From an uncultured Clostridia bacterium (GTDB taxonomy: Bacteria > Bacillota > Clostridia > Oscillospirales > Ruminococcaceae), in assembly GCA_947168885.1 (NCBI GenBank), contig CAMVNQ010000006.1, forward strand, positions 1 to 64,000: DNA of 64,000 nt, in the 5' to 3' direction. The number at the start of each line of letters is the position of its first letter. Position 1 is the stretch's first letter. Under the pieces are notes generated by a model. The model saw only the letters and a list, made by a program, of their open reading frames with translations, was not told the origin of the DNA and ran no database searches. Positions 1 through 9,062 of the stretch are shown here, piece by piece. The translations under genes were made by a program, and so were the position numbers.

Positions 1-166
1 ACCTCCGATAATAAATAGTTATCATTCATTGGTGAAATGTAGGTAATTAGATATAAATAAAAGCTTATTTTATTAATATTATATCTACGGCAAATAAACT
101 GTGCTGCGATACAAAGCAATAATGCAGAAATATGTTCAATATCGATTTATATATGGAGGCATTAAT

Positions 167-1213
167 ATGAACATCATTCGGAAATCTATTCATATTATAG
201 ACTATGATAATCAGGAAATAAGATTAATTAACGCACCGGAATCGTTCGATTCTTATGTTTCTGAATTAATTAATCACATAAATAGTAATATATCTGTTCG
301 TGAATATAAAACTCGTTCCAACGCAACTGAGGTAATTGGATGTATTTTAAATATGTGTTCGAATGATAAGAAAGAAGATATTTTCTTAAGCAAAACTGAT
401 ATTATAGCAAAACGTCTTCTTTTTAATGAATCGGATGCTCAAAGTAAAATAAACAGGACAAATACAACCGTGCAGAGAGGAAGCTTAGTGCAAGCGTTAT
501 TATTTGAAGAGGATGAAAATAAATATGTTTATTTGCTTGCTAAAGTTGAACATACTGAGTGGGTAGATGATTCTGATTTTACATTTAAAACGGGATTTTC
601 AAAAGATAAGAAAAAAATGTGGAAATCTTGTCTATTTGATATACAAGATGCTCTTTCTGATGTTTTCTATGCAAAGGTATACTCTGATACTAAAGCGCAA
701 TATTGGAGTAATGGTTTTTTGGAACTTGATGAGGTTTATAGTGACGAATCTAATACTGTCAAAGCGTTTTCGTCAATTGATGCAACATTGGGGCGTAGCT
801 TTAGAGGGATTATTAGTCCGGATCACACATTAATTAGAAATAGTTTTGTTCATTATATGAAAAGTAATGAGCATATTGATTATCCTAAAATGGTAGAATC
901 AATTTTGGGAAACTATACACCAGTTGATTCCAATATATCTTTAGATAAGATAAGCGAAATAAAAGAACGTCTGCTAGAGCAGCCTCAAAAGAAAAATTTT
1001 GACAACCAATTTAACGCTGTCGGAAGTGCAATAAATGCGCGTATTAAGCGTGTTTATCAAGTTAATGAAGGGATTGAACTTAAAGTAAACGGTGACATAA
1101 AAGAATTATCTGAAACGATAAATTCATATGAGGAAAATGGCGTTCGTTACATAAGAATAAGGACAAATAATATGTCGACATATAAACAGTTTTTCTTCAA
1201 GAATAAAAACTAA
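167..1213 (+). CDS. Unrecognised cytosolic protein, first gene of a two-gene module
   Basis: The frame is open from 101, but the ATG at 167 is preceded by GGAGG at 155-159, so I start there (348 aa). I do not recognise the family with confidence. The overall look, a beta-rich opening followed by a conserved block around 'LLAKVEHTEW' and a charged alpha-helical C-terminal half, is weakly reminiscent of the 37-kDa nucleoid-associated NdpA/YejK family. There are no membrane segments and no nuclease or ATPase motif that I can see. It is followed after 24 bp by a membrane-anchored protein on the same strand, so the two are probably co-transcribed. Codon use is AT-rich, like the defence genes that follow. 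Position at the edge of a defence island makes an antiphage role possible, but that is inference from context. Confidence 0.6.
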   Translation: MNIIRKSIHIIDYDNQEIRLINAPESFDSYVSELINHINSNISVREYKTRSNATEVIGCILNMCSNDKKEDIFLSKTDIIAKRLLFNESDAQSKINRTNTTVQRGSLVQALLFEEDENKYVYLLAKVEHTEWVDDSDFTFKTGFSKDKKKMWKSCLFDIQDALSDVFYAKVYSDTKAQYWSNGFLELDEVYSDESNTVKAFSSIDATLGRSFRGIISPDHTLIRNSFVHYMKSNEHIDYPKMVESILGNYTPVDSNISLDKISEIKERLLEQPQKKNFDNQFNAVGSAINARIKRVYQVNEGIELKVNGDIKELSETINSYEENGVRYIRIRTNNMSTYKQFFFKNKN

Positions 1214-1237
1214 AGAAAGGAGTGATAAAATTTTCAT

Positions 1238-2722
1238 ATGTTTTTTTCTGAATTAAAGAGAATTTTTAACTGTGATAATATCAGTATTTCTGAAAGATTA
1301 AGTACTGTTGAAGCATCTTTTACTGTTAATTCAAGCAACTTACCGGCTGCTGAAGAATTCAAAAATTTAAGTATCTTTATTCCAGAACAAGATCATTGGA
1401 TAGTGAAAATAAAAAGCTATGGTGAAGATGTTTTAGAAATAAGCAAATATAATACTGTAAATGACGATGAGTTTTCCGGATTTACTAAAGGATTGTCATC
1501 GGATGATGAAATTTATGTAAGCGTTCAAATTGATAAAAAAGATACATGTGAAAGATTTTCGATATATGACTTTAATTCCTTTAGCCAAGATCTATTAAAA
1601 CGTTCCATGATTGAAATTATGGGATGGTTTTCCGACCGTTTGAAAGGCAAGGAGTATCTTATATTTGAAGTTTTCGATACAGATGTATCTTTTTCTACTA
1701 GAACACTAGCGTTTGAATCTAACACTTCAGTTGCTGATTTTACTCCAAAATTATCCCGAACACATACATTAAAAGAGTGTAGGGATATTGCTTGCTTTTA
1801 TAATATGGATAGATTTGAAATTGTTCCTGACGATTTTGTGATAGAGGGTATTGTAAAAAACGACGGTGGCCTAAAAGAATTATTTTCTAAAATTGCTACA
1901 GTACTTTCCTTAGTATATGTAGCTTCTTCTGCATCAATTTGTGAAGCAAATGTTAATCTTCAGTTTGTGGGGCAAAGAACAATTACACCACCGCCTATAA
2001 ATATAAATAGCATTAGTAAGAATGATAGATGGATTTCAATTTATTCGTGGATATTTACTGATGGAAATCATATTGATAAGATGCTAATTGCACATAATAT
2101 AATATGCTTATATTGCAAATATGATATGATTATAAATATTGACGATACTACGCTTGAAGCCATAAAAACAAACTACAATCTATATTTGAAAAATAACGTT
2201 AGTCGTTATCTGGACCTTAAAAAAGATATAGGACATTTTATTCAAAATTCAGTTTCTCAAGTTGGAGATTATGCAGTCAGTATTTTGGGAAAATTTAAAT
2301 CTAATTTAATAGCAATATTTGTTTTTTTATTTACTGTTGTATTGACAAAAATAGGCACAACTCAAAAGTGGACAGATATATTTACACCGCATACATTATA
2401 TTTAATGGAAATATTTGCGCTTGGCTCTATTATTTATATGGTAATATGTGTTTTAGAAACAAATTATAAATTAAAAAAAATTGGTTTTAGTTATGAAGAA
2501 ATAAAGAATAATTATAAAGATGTGTTTTCTGACTTAGAAATTAAAGAATTGTTTCAAGATGATCGACTTTATAAGGAAACAAAAAAAACTATTATAATAG
2601 GTATAGTTATATGGTCTATTATATGGGGAATCATTTTGTTATCCTGTGTGATTGTCATAGAAGTATTTACTAATAGTCATGGCTTGATTGTATGGCTCTA
2701 TAATAAATTTTGTTTTGGATAA
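1238..2722 (+). CDS. Unrecognised protein with C-terminal membrane segments
   Basis: This 494-aa protein has a long soluble N-terminal part (about 1-340) with no motif I can name. A hydrophobic helix lies near 354-371 (SNLIAIFVFLFTVVL), a second near 385-405 (LYLMEIFALGSIIYMVICVL) and a third near 449-475 (IIIGIVIWSIIWGIILL), with a charged loop between the second and third. The best ribosome site, GGAG at 1219-1222, is 15 bp from the ATG, rather far, so the start is less sure than the frame. It sits 24 bp behind the preceding gene. A cytosolic sensor paired with a membrane protein is a common arrangement in abortive-infection systems, but no family is recognised here and the role is a guess. 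Confidence 0.6.
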   Translation: MFFSELKRIFNCDNISISERLSTVEASFTVNSSNLPAAEEFKNLSIFIPEQDHWIVKIKSYGEDVLEISKYNTVNDDEFSGFTKGLSSDDEIYVSVQIDKKDTCERFSIYDFNSFSQDLLKRSMIEIMGWFSDRLKGKEYLIFEVFDTDVSFSTRTLAFESNTSVADFTPKLSRTHTLKECRDIACFYNMDRFEIVPDDFVIEGIVKNDGGLKELFSKIATVLSLVYVASSASICEANVNLQFVGQRTITPPPININSISKNDRWISIYSWIFTDGNHIDKMLIAHNIICLYCKYDMIINIDDTTLEAIKTNYNLYLKNNVSRYLDLKKDIGHFIQNSVSQVGDYAVSILGKFKSNLIAIFVFLFTVVLTKIGTTQKWTDIFTPHTLYLMEIFALGSIIYMVICVLETNYKLKKIGFSYEEIKNNYKDVFSDLEIKELFQDDRLYKETKKTIIIGIVIWSIIWGIILLSCVIVIEVFTNSHGLIVWLYNKFCFG

Positions 2723-3218
2723 TCAATCAGAACCGTTTACATTTAAACCTTTTATCATTGTATAGTTCAAACTTGTATTACAAAAGGATTTATGATAAGT
2801 CGTGAAGATAACAAATTAATTAAATGTATAAAAAGTTTGATAGTTATATAAGAACTAATATATACAAGTCCAATTAAAAGTGTACCCATCAAGCCGAAAC
2901 AATGAATTGTTTCTATATTTCACAGATAGATTTCATTTATAACTATTCACTATATTAAGAGAAACGTTTAGCTTTAGATAACACATCTAAACTTAAATGA
3001 TGTTCTAATATAATTCAATTTTTTCGCAGAAAATTTAAAAAATACAAAAAATAAGTTGTGAGATAATATTTTTATTCCTATTATAAAGATTTAATATATT
3101 TGTTGTAAGCGTCATATACAGTATTAGAATGAAATGCAGATTTAATCTTATTGTAAATATATGTTTATTTATTTATGGGATCATTCTTATTTATCAATCG
3201 TGATATTGGAGGGCCGCT
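2723..3218. other. AT-rich intergenic stretch, no gene seen
   Basis: About 500 bp of very AT-rich DNA separates two defence-like modules. No frame of useful length or ribosome site is seen until GGAGG just before 3219. No reverse transcriptase is nearby, so I do not call a retron RNA here. It probably holds the promoter for the ATPase/HNH pair, but no clear -35/-10 pair stands out. Confidence 0.5.
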
Positions 3219-4763
3219 ATGTTGTTCTTTGTTTTAAAAGAATATCCCGAATATTTTAATATATACAAAAATAGCATTGTTTTAATTCATGATAGATGGG
3301 ATGATTGGTTTCAATTTGAAACCCAATGTTATGTTTATTATATTCAAACTGATGGGATGCCCTTTAATATTGGGGATGTAAAGATTGGACAATGTAATAT
3401 GAGCGAGAAGCAACGAACTGCTATTTATTCACATACCTTTATGTCGCTTCCAGATGATTGTTTCTCGTTAGGGCAAAGCGAGGATTATTATGAGCGTATA
3501 AAAATGCTTTTTGATGACCATCAGCGAATGGAGTATTATGCTGCTATGCATGATATTGCATTTGATTTGGAATTGTTTAAAAAAGTGATGGATATAAAAG
3601 TTACTAAAATATCATTGATGAGATCTGTTACATCGTATATGGTAAAGCAACAATTTCACAGAATCGCAACCGGTCACGCTCGATTAACTCCATATGATAT
3701 CGAATATACATACCCCACAGAATTTTCCGAAAACCCACCAACTTTGAGTTTTAATGTTAAGCCATACTCTCTACCTCCAACAAACATCCATGTAATAATT
3801 GGAAGAAATAATGTCGGAAAAACATTTTTAATTAAGCACTTAATTGCCGCAGCGTATGATAATACATCTAATATTAAAAAGAATGGCTTGTTAAGAGCTA
3901 CAAATCCCAGTACCGGAAGAATGGTGAATTCGCGGACACAAGCTTTTGCAAATATTCTATGTGTATCATTTAGTCCTTTTGATAATTATAATGAAATAAT
4001 AGAATTACATAAGAGCAAAGAAAAATCAATGCCATTCTCTTTTATTGGATTAAAATCAAATGAAACAAATGATCTTTCTCATGATTTCGTTAAAAGCCTG
4101 GTAAAATGTCAGTGTAGCAAAAGAAAAATGATGTTATTAAGTAACGCTTTGAATTCGCTTGAAACAGATCCTATTTTTGCACATTCTAGGCTAAATGAAA
4201 TGGTTAATATTGTATGTAATGACGATTGCAATGTAAACCAATCAAATGAGAACAAAGAGACGGTAGAAAAAATATACAATAGGTTAAGCTCAGGACACCA
4301 AGTAATTATGATTTCTCTTATACAACTTGTGGAACATTTAACTGAAAGGGCACTCGTTGTTTTGGATGAGCCTGAAAATCATCTTCATCCACCATTATTA
4401 TCAGCATTTGTACGTGCATTATCTGAATTATTAATAGAACAGAACGGTGTTGCTATAATAGCAACACATTCCCCGGTTATACTTCAGGAAGTTCCCAAAA
4501 GTTGTGTGTGGCGTATAAATAGAAGCGGATATGAAGTTTCAATAAACAGACTTGAAATTGAAACATTTGGAGCAACTATAGGAGCGTTAACTCATGAGGT
4601 ATTTGGATTGGAAGTTAATAATTCTGGATTTCACAAAATGCTAATAGATGAAATTAATAAAGGCTTGGATTACACCCAAGTAGCTGCGAAATTTAACGAT
4701 GAATTGGGTGATGAAGCTAAAGCTCTTTTAAGAACAATGATTTATGAAAGATGTAGACAATGA
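3219..4763 (+). CDS. ptuA: Septu-type AAA/ABC-like ATPase (PtuA)
   Basis: This 514-aa ATPase has the layout of the OLD/SMC-like ATPases of Septu systems. Walker A is GRNNVGKT at 195-202. An ABC-type signature SSGHQ lies near 363-367, Walker B (ALVVLDEPENHLHP) has D383 and E384, and an H-loop His (ATHSP) is at 417. The 190-residue N-terminal extension is unrecognised. The ATG at 3219 follows GGAGG. The gene overlaps the HNH gene downstream by four bases (ATGA), so the two are translationally coupled. In known Septu systems PtuA and PtuB form a complex that degrades nucleic acid upon phage infection. The same pair also serves as effector of some retrons, but no reverse transcriptase is present here. 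Assignment rests on motifs plus gene order, not on a database search. Confidence 0.82.
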   Translation: MLFFVLKEYPEYFNIYKNSIVLIHDRWDDWFQFETQCYVYYIQTDGMPFNIGDVKIGQCNMSEKQRTAIYSHTFMSLPDDCFSLGQSEDYYERIKMLFDDHQRMEYYAAMHDIAFDLELFKKVMDIKVTKISLMRSVTSYMVKQQFHRIATGHARLTPYDIEYTYPTEFSENPPTLSFNVKPYSLPPTNIHVIIGRNNVGKTFLIKHLIAAAYDNTSNIKKNGLLRATNPSTGRMVNSRTQAFANILCVSFSPFDNYNEIIELHKSKEKSMPFSFIGLKSNETNDLSHDFVKSLVKCQCSKRKMMLLSNALNSLETDPIFAHSRLNEMVNIVCNDDCNVNQSNENKETVEKIYNRLSSGHQVIMISLIQLVEHLTERALVVLDEPENHLHPPLLSAFVRALSELLIEQNGVAIIATHSPVILQEVPKSCVWRINRSGYEVSINRLEIETFGATIGALTHEVFGLEVNNSGFHKMLIDEINKGLDYTQVAAKFNDELGDEAKALLRTMIYERCRQ

Positions 4764-5590
4764 GAAAATTTGATAAGCCCGATTTTGATGTTAAAGAGAT
4801 TGTTTTGACATGCGCAAGTTCAATAAGTGACTCGGAAAAGAAAGAGCGTATTGAAAATGTTTCCGAATATATTGATCAGAAGAGCAGGGAATATAATTCG
4901 CTAGCTGAATCTCATCTGTTGTTTCAAATTGATATTCATAATATGGTCGACGGACTTGTTTCTGCTGAAGAAATGAAACAGTTATATGAGGACAAATTTG
5001 TGAAACATAAATATGTTCGACCAAAGTATTATGACAAAATTATGATTTTGACGAATGGCATATGTCCAGTTTGTGAATTGGGTCAAGTCGGAAATTTAGA
5101 TCATTACCTACCCAAGTCGTTATATCCAACATATACTTTGACACCATATAATTTAATTCCTATTTGCAGAGATTGCAATTTTAAGAAGAAAACTGAAACT
5201 TTTAGTTCGTATGAAAAAGCTCCTATTCATCCTTACTACGATGAGACAGATGATGAGATATGGCTTAAAGCAGAACTCAATATTGTTGAGAATGGATTAG
5301 TTGCTGTCTATTTTGTGAATTCAGATATAGTTAATGATGTTTTTGTCAAAAAATGTATAAGTCATATGATTATATTTGACTTATATAAAAAATACGCTAC
5401 AGAAGCCGCAAGAGAAATATCAGAAAATATATTAATGTGGAAAAAAGGAATAAACAAGTGGGGCGAAGATGGCTTTAGAGATTATATAAATGATATCATA
5501 AAGTCATTGGAATGTATTCATAATAATTCATGGAAGGTAGCGCTTTATAGGGCTTTGTTAGAAAATGTTAATGTTTTATATGATGTATGA
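4760..5590 (+). CDS. ptuB: HNH endonuclease, Septu PtuB-like
   Basis: The 276-aa protein carries a zinc-bound HNH core: a CPVC pair at C102/C105, the catalytic-type LDHYLPKS segment with D114 and H115, and a second zinc pair CRDC at C136/C139 just after an Asn in 'YNLIPICRDC'. This is the classic cysteine-flanked HNH layout, and the D-H dipeptide would coordinate metal and activate water. The start codon overlaps the stop of the upstream ATPase, so stoichiometric production is likely. The rest of the protein is alpha-helical and charged. Pairing of ATPase then HNH is the defining arrangement of Septu, so I infer that this is the nuclease effector that the ATPase controls. Confidence 0.82.
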   Translation: MRKFDKPDFDVKEIVLTCASSISDSEKKERIENVSEYIDQKSREYNSLAESHLLFQIDIHNMVDGLVSAEEMKQLYEDKFVKHKYVRPKYYDKIMILTNGICPVCELGQVGNLDHYLPKSLYPTYTLTPYNLIPICRDCNFKKKTETFSSYEKAPIHPYYDETDDEIWLKAELNIVENGLVAVYFVNSDIVNDVFVKKCISHMIIFDLYKKYATEAAREISENILMWKKGINKWGEDGFRDYINDIIKSLECIHNNSWKVALYRALLENVNVLYDV

Positions 5591-5718
5591 TAATAGGATG
5601 TTATTACTCAAATTGATAGATAAAAACGAGGGCTTATGATGTAAAAATAGCAAAGACAATATTAATTAATTAAAACTATATATTATAATAATTATATTAA
5701 TTAAGGAGAGATGAAAAC

Positions 5719-6297
5719 ATGGAATCAAAGGAAAACATTAAGACAAATAATAGCCATTTGCTTCCAACGCAAGAAAAATGGGTTGATATGACAAAAAATG
5801 AAATAAAGCATATTTTTGTATATTATATAGTATTATATATTATCTCTTTATTACTGTCTGTTCTATTTATTTGGTTACTTTCAGGACAACATGAACTATC
5901 TCTTGTAAATCTTCTTATTTTTTCTTTTCTATGTGGATTATTAGGTAGCACTTTCTATTATATAAGAAAATTATATAAATCATGTATTCAGCTGTTAATA
6001 AGTCCATTCGATGAAAAAAATTATATACGCTCTTTAGGAGTAAAAATATATTTTTATTTTAGACCAATTATGGGCGCGACTCTAGCAACGTTAATTGTTT
6101 TAGGAATATATGGCGGTTTTTTCTTCTTGCAGGACAATGCAACAATAAATGCAGAAAAGTTTTATATATTTGCATCGTTGCTATCATTTATGATTGGTTT
6201 TTCCAATGGAAAAATTATAATACAACTTGATGAAAGTAAGGAAAAAATATCAAAAATGATTAAAATTAAAAAGGAAGACAATAATTATGACAAATAA
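5719..6297 (+). CDS. Small multi-pass membrane protein coupled to kinase-Nudix gene
   Basis: This 192-aa protein has a soluble N-terminal stretch of about 35 residues. Hydrophobic helices follow at about 35-57 (VYYIVLYIISLLLSVLFIWLL), 65-82, 118-138 and 148-163, and the tail is Lys-rich. It looks like a four-helix membrane protein with no recognisable family. The ATG follows AAGGAGAG. Its 3' end overlaps the next gene by 11 bp, so the two are translationally coupled and likely act together. The tail (KIIIQLDESKEKISKMIKIKK) is predicted to be cytosolic and amphipathic. In context it could be the membrane effector or anchor of a two-gene defence module whose second protein binds nucleotides. 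That role is inference. Confidence 0.65.
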   Translation: MESKENIKTNNSHLLPTQEKWVDMTKNEIKHIFVYYIVLYIISLLLSVLFIWLLSGQHELSLVNLLIFSFLCGLLGSTFYYIRKLYKSCIQLLISPFDEKNYIRSLGVKIYFYFRPIMGATLATLIVLGIYGGFFFLQDNATINAEKFYIFASLLSFMIGFSNGKIIIQLDESKEKISKMIKIKKEDNNYDK

Positions 6298-7714
6298 TGA
6301 ATTGCGAAAAGAAAACATATCAAAGTTAGAAAAACTGGCAAAAGAGGTATTACTATTAAAGAATCTTCATCGTCAAAGAAGACCTATAATTATTGAATTT
6401 TGCGGAAGTCCTAAAGCCGGCAAGACGTCGTCTATTAATTCTTTGAATATTTTTTTAAAAAGAAATGGGTTTAAAACCTCAGTCCTTACAGAAAGAGCAA
6501 GTATATGTCCGATTTCAGATAAGGAAAGTCCTGTTTTCAATACATGGACATGTACAACTACAATAAATGAAATAAATAGGATAATGGATATGGCTAATTC
6601 TTCTCCGACTCCGGAAAACAACTTGGATATAATTATGTGTGATCGCGGGATTTTTGATGCAATATGTTGGTTTAGATGGTTACAAAACCGAGATAAGATG
6701 GAGCAAATAGAGTACGATGTAATGACAAAATTTGCATTATTGGAACGGTGGCAAAAAAACATTGACTTGGTTTATGTTTTCTTAACCAACCCCGAAGTAT
6801 CAATAGAAAGAGAATATGCTAATTTACTAACCGAAAAGCGTGGCTCAATAATGAGAGAGGATATTTTAGCAGAATATAAATTCGCAGTTAATGAAACTAT
6901 AGAAAGGTATAAAAATACTTTTAGAGCAATACGTGCAAAAGATACTACTCAAATTAATCAAAACGATTTAAGTTATGAAATAACCGAACAAACTCTTATT
7001 ACTTTAAAGGAGATGTTAATGGAAAAAATTGGATATTTTAATATTAGAAATATCTCTTTATCTGAAGGAATTAATGATTTCTCAGTTATCCCAAATGATA
7101 TAAATAGCATCAATTTTGATCTTAGAGAAAAAGTTGAATCAACAATTGATTATATTCAACCAATAGCAGTTGCGGCAATTACTTCAAAAGATGGTAAGAA
7201 AATTTTGTGTGTAAAAAAGACAGCAAAAAGCACAGAAAAATCATCCCCTGAGTCCGGTCATAATCTTTTATATGTTGGTGGACATATGCGTATGGAGGAT
7301 AAAACCGCTAATTGCTCAACTTTCCAAGATATTTTAAGAAATACATTAAAAAGAGAACTGTTTGAAGAATTAGGCGTTTCTATTGCAATTGATAAAAAAC
7401 AAGCACCGACTGTTTTATATACACCTGATTCGAAAAAAAGTAAAAAACATCTCGCATTTGTATTTAAAATTTCACTTGATGAAAAAACTAAGCTAAATCT
7501 TGATGCATATGAATTGGTTCAAAAAAAAGGTGGGACAAAAAGCGGAACGTTTATTGCTTTTAATGAGATAACCAATGATGATATGAAATTTGAATCATGG
7601 AGCAAAACAATTCTATTAAATTTATTCCCGGAAAAGTTGTCAGATGAACAAAAAGATAAAATAAAAGGTGAAATAAAAGATACAACGGAACAATTAAATC
7701 TGTTTAATGACTGA
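6287..7714 (+). CDS. P-loop nucleotide-kinase-like domain fused to Nudix hydrolase domain
   Basis: The 475-aa protein joins two domains. The N-terminal half (about 35-235) is a thymidylate/deoxynucleoside-kinase-like P-loop: Walker A GSPKAGKTSS near 40-49, a DRG motif near 120 (MCDRGIFDA) as in the DR(S/Y) of dTMP kinases, a hydrophobic strand ending LTNPE, and a Lys/Arg-rich lid region (LLTEKRGSIMRED). The C-terminal half (about 285-460) is a Nudix fold: GGHMRMED near 346 and a Nudix box ending RELFEELGV, with an insertion between the glycine and the REL part. A kinase able to bind a nucleoside or nucleotide and a hydrolase of nucleoside-diphosphate-linked substrates in one chain suggests sensing or alteration of a nucleotide pool. 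It overlaps the membrane protein gene upstream. I know of no named system with this pair. Confidence 0.75.
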   Translation: MTNNELRKENISKLEKLAKEVLLLKNLHRQRRPIIIEFCGSPKAGKTSSINSLNIFLKRNGFKTSVLTERASICPISDKESPVFNTWTCTTTINEINRIMDMANSSPTPENNLDIIMCDRGIFDAICWFRWLQNRDKMEQIEYDVMTKFALLERWQKNIDLVYVFLTNPEVSIEREYANLLTEKRGSIMREDILAEYKFAVNETIERYKNTFRAIRAKDTTQINQNDLSYEITEQTLITLKEMLMEKIGYFNIRNISLSEGINDFSVIPNDINSINFDLREKVESTIDYIQPIAVAAITSKDGKKILCVKKTAKSTEKSSPESGHNLLYVGGHMRMEDKTANCSTFQDILRNTLKRELFEELGVSIAIDKKQAPTVLYTPDSKKSKKHLAFVFKISLDEKTKLNLDAYELVQKKGGTKSGTFIAFNEITNDDMKFESWSKTILLNLFPEKLSDEQKDKIKGEIKDTTEQLNLFND

Positions 7715-7979
7715 ATTAGGCAAATGATCTGGAACAGTGATTTTTGTATCATTTATTCATATATCGCTCAAATTCTTATTAAAGAATGATATATATAGAG
7801 CCATTATATAAATGAAGATTTTGCTGAAAGCAGATGTTAATAAATCTAATTCGTTAGAATTATATGCAGGAAGAATGTAACAATGCGGATTTAGAGATAA
7901 GGTAAAATAATTTGGATAACCAGAAATGCTATTGTTATCACTGTAGTCAATTTAATCTGAATAATGGGGGAGGATCATA

Positions 7980-9062
7980 ATGGAAGCTAAAAATACTCAG
8001 GAGAAGAAAGACCGTGATAGAAATAGAAGACCACGAAAAACAAAGCAGAGCAAAATATTCATTAGCTGGTCTAGTACAAACAGTAAATAAATTGCTGTGG
8101 CTTTAAAATATTCTTTAGAACAGGATGTTTTTGGTTCATTTTCTCCTGCTGATTTGCAATGCTTTGTATCTGAGGAAGATATTGCATCAGGTACTGACTG
8201 GTGGAATAAAATAAATTCCGAGTTGAAAGCTTGTAAAATGGGAATTGTATGTATTACTAAAGAAAACTTGAATGCTCCATGGTTATACTATGAAGCGGGA
8301 GCAATGGTAACAGAATCAATTCAAGTGATTCATTTGCTCGTTGGTTGCGATTTTAGTTCTTTATCTAACACGCCTTTGAATGGGAAACAGGCAATAGATT
8401 TTTACAATTGTGGAAAATTTATTAAAATGCTTCAAGATATTAGATCGGCAATGGACTATAATTTTATATCTAAAAAAACACTTGATAAGCTTGGAGAAGA
8501 TGCATATTGGGGTCTAAGAGACAGGCTCGAGCCAGTGTTAGTAAGTCTCAGAAATATCGGCTTTTATAATGCCAAAAATGTGTATCCGCCTTCAATTTCT
8601 ACTGTAAAGTTAAACTCTGTTTATGTCAGTGTTCTAATGGCGAGTGTTGATGATGGTCGATATACCGAGTTACGAGAATTTCTTGTCAAACTTGAAAAAG
8701 TACTGAAAAACGTTGGTTTTATCGAAGTTAATTGTCCTATGCTTAATATTCCAGACAAAAGGCATTTTGATGGGGACATAAAGGCATTAAATGATAATTT
8801 CTCGATAATGAAACAAATGGATAGCTTATTGATTATATATCCTGAAAAATTGCCATCAAGCGTCTTGATTGAATGTGGATATGGAATAGCATTAAGCAAG
8901 AAGATGGCTATTTTCTATATGGATACCTTGCCATGGATGCTTCAAAGTGCTGGAACGTATATTCCAAATTTGATGACGCGAAAAGTTACAAAATTAGAAG
9001 AAATTATTCAAATTATTGAAGTAAATGGAATGGTATTATTTGAAGGAGACTCTGTTAATTGA
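7980..9062 (+). pseudogene. TIR-domain protein with nucleotide-binding-like C-terminus, interrupted by in-frame TAA
   Basis: The ATG at 7980 follows a strong GGGGGAGG. It opens a Lys/Arg-rich N-terminus and then the first TIR strand (KIFISWSSTNSK) before a TAA at 8088-8090. The same frame then continues without interruption to 9062. What follows is the rest of the TIR domain, including the WLYYE motif, whose Glu matches the catalytic residue of NADase TIR domains (codon 105 from 7980). The stop falls in the first helix, where a TIR domain would normally have a residue such as Gln, and CAA to TAA would explain it. An internal GTG at 8097 exists but would remove the first strand. The C-terminal half (about 200-360) resembles a nucleoside-2-deoxyribosyltransferase/SLOG-like Rossmann fold. 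Unless read through, the gene is off. Confidence 0.75.

Noticed and set aside
2723-3218. Possible retron RNA ahead of the ATPase/HNH pair
   Set aside because: No reverse transcriptase gene is present in the window, and I see no clear long inverted repeat typical of msr-msd.
8097-9062. A normal gene starting at GTG 8097
   Set aside because: It would lack the first TIR strand, has no ribosome site, and the upstream frame with a strong site carries exactly the missing strand.
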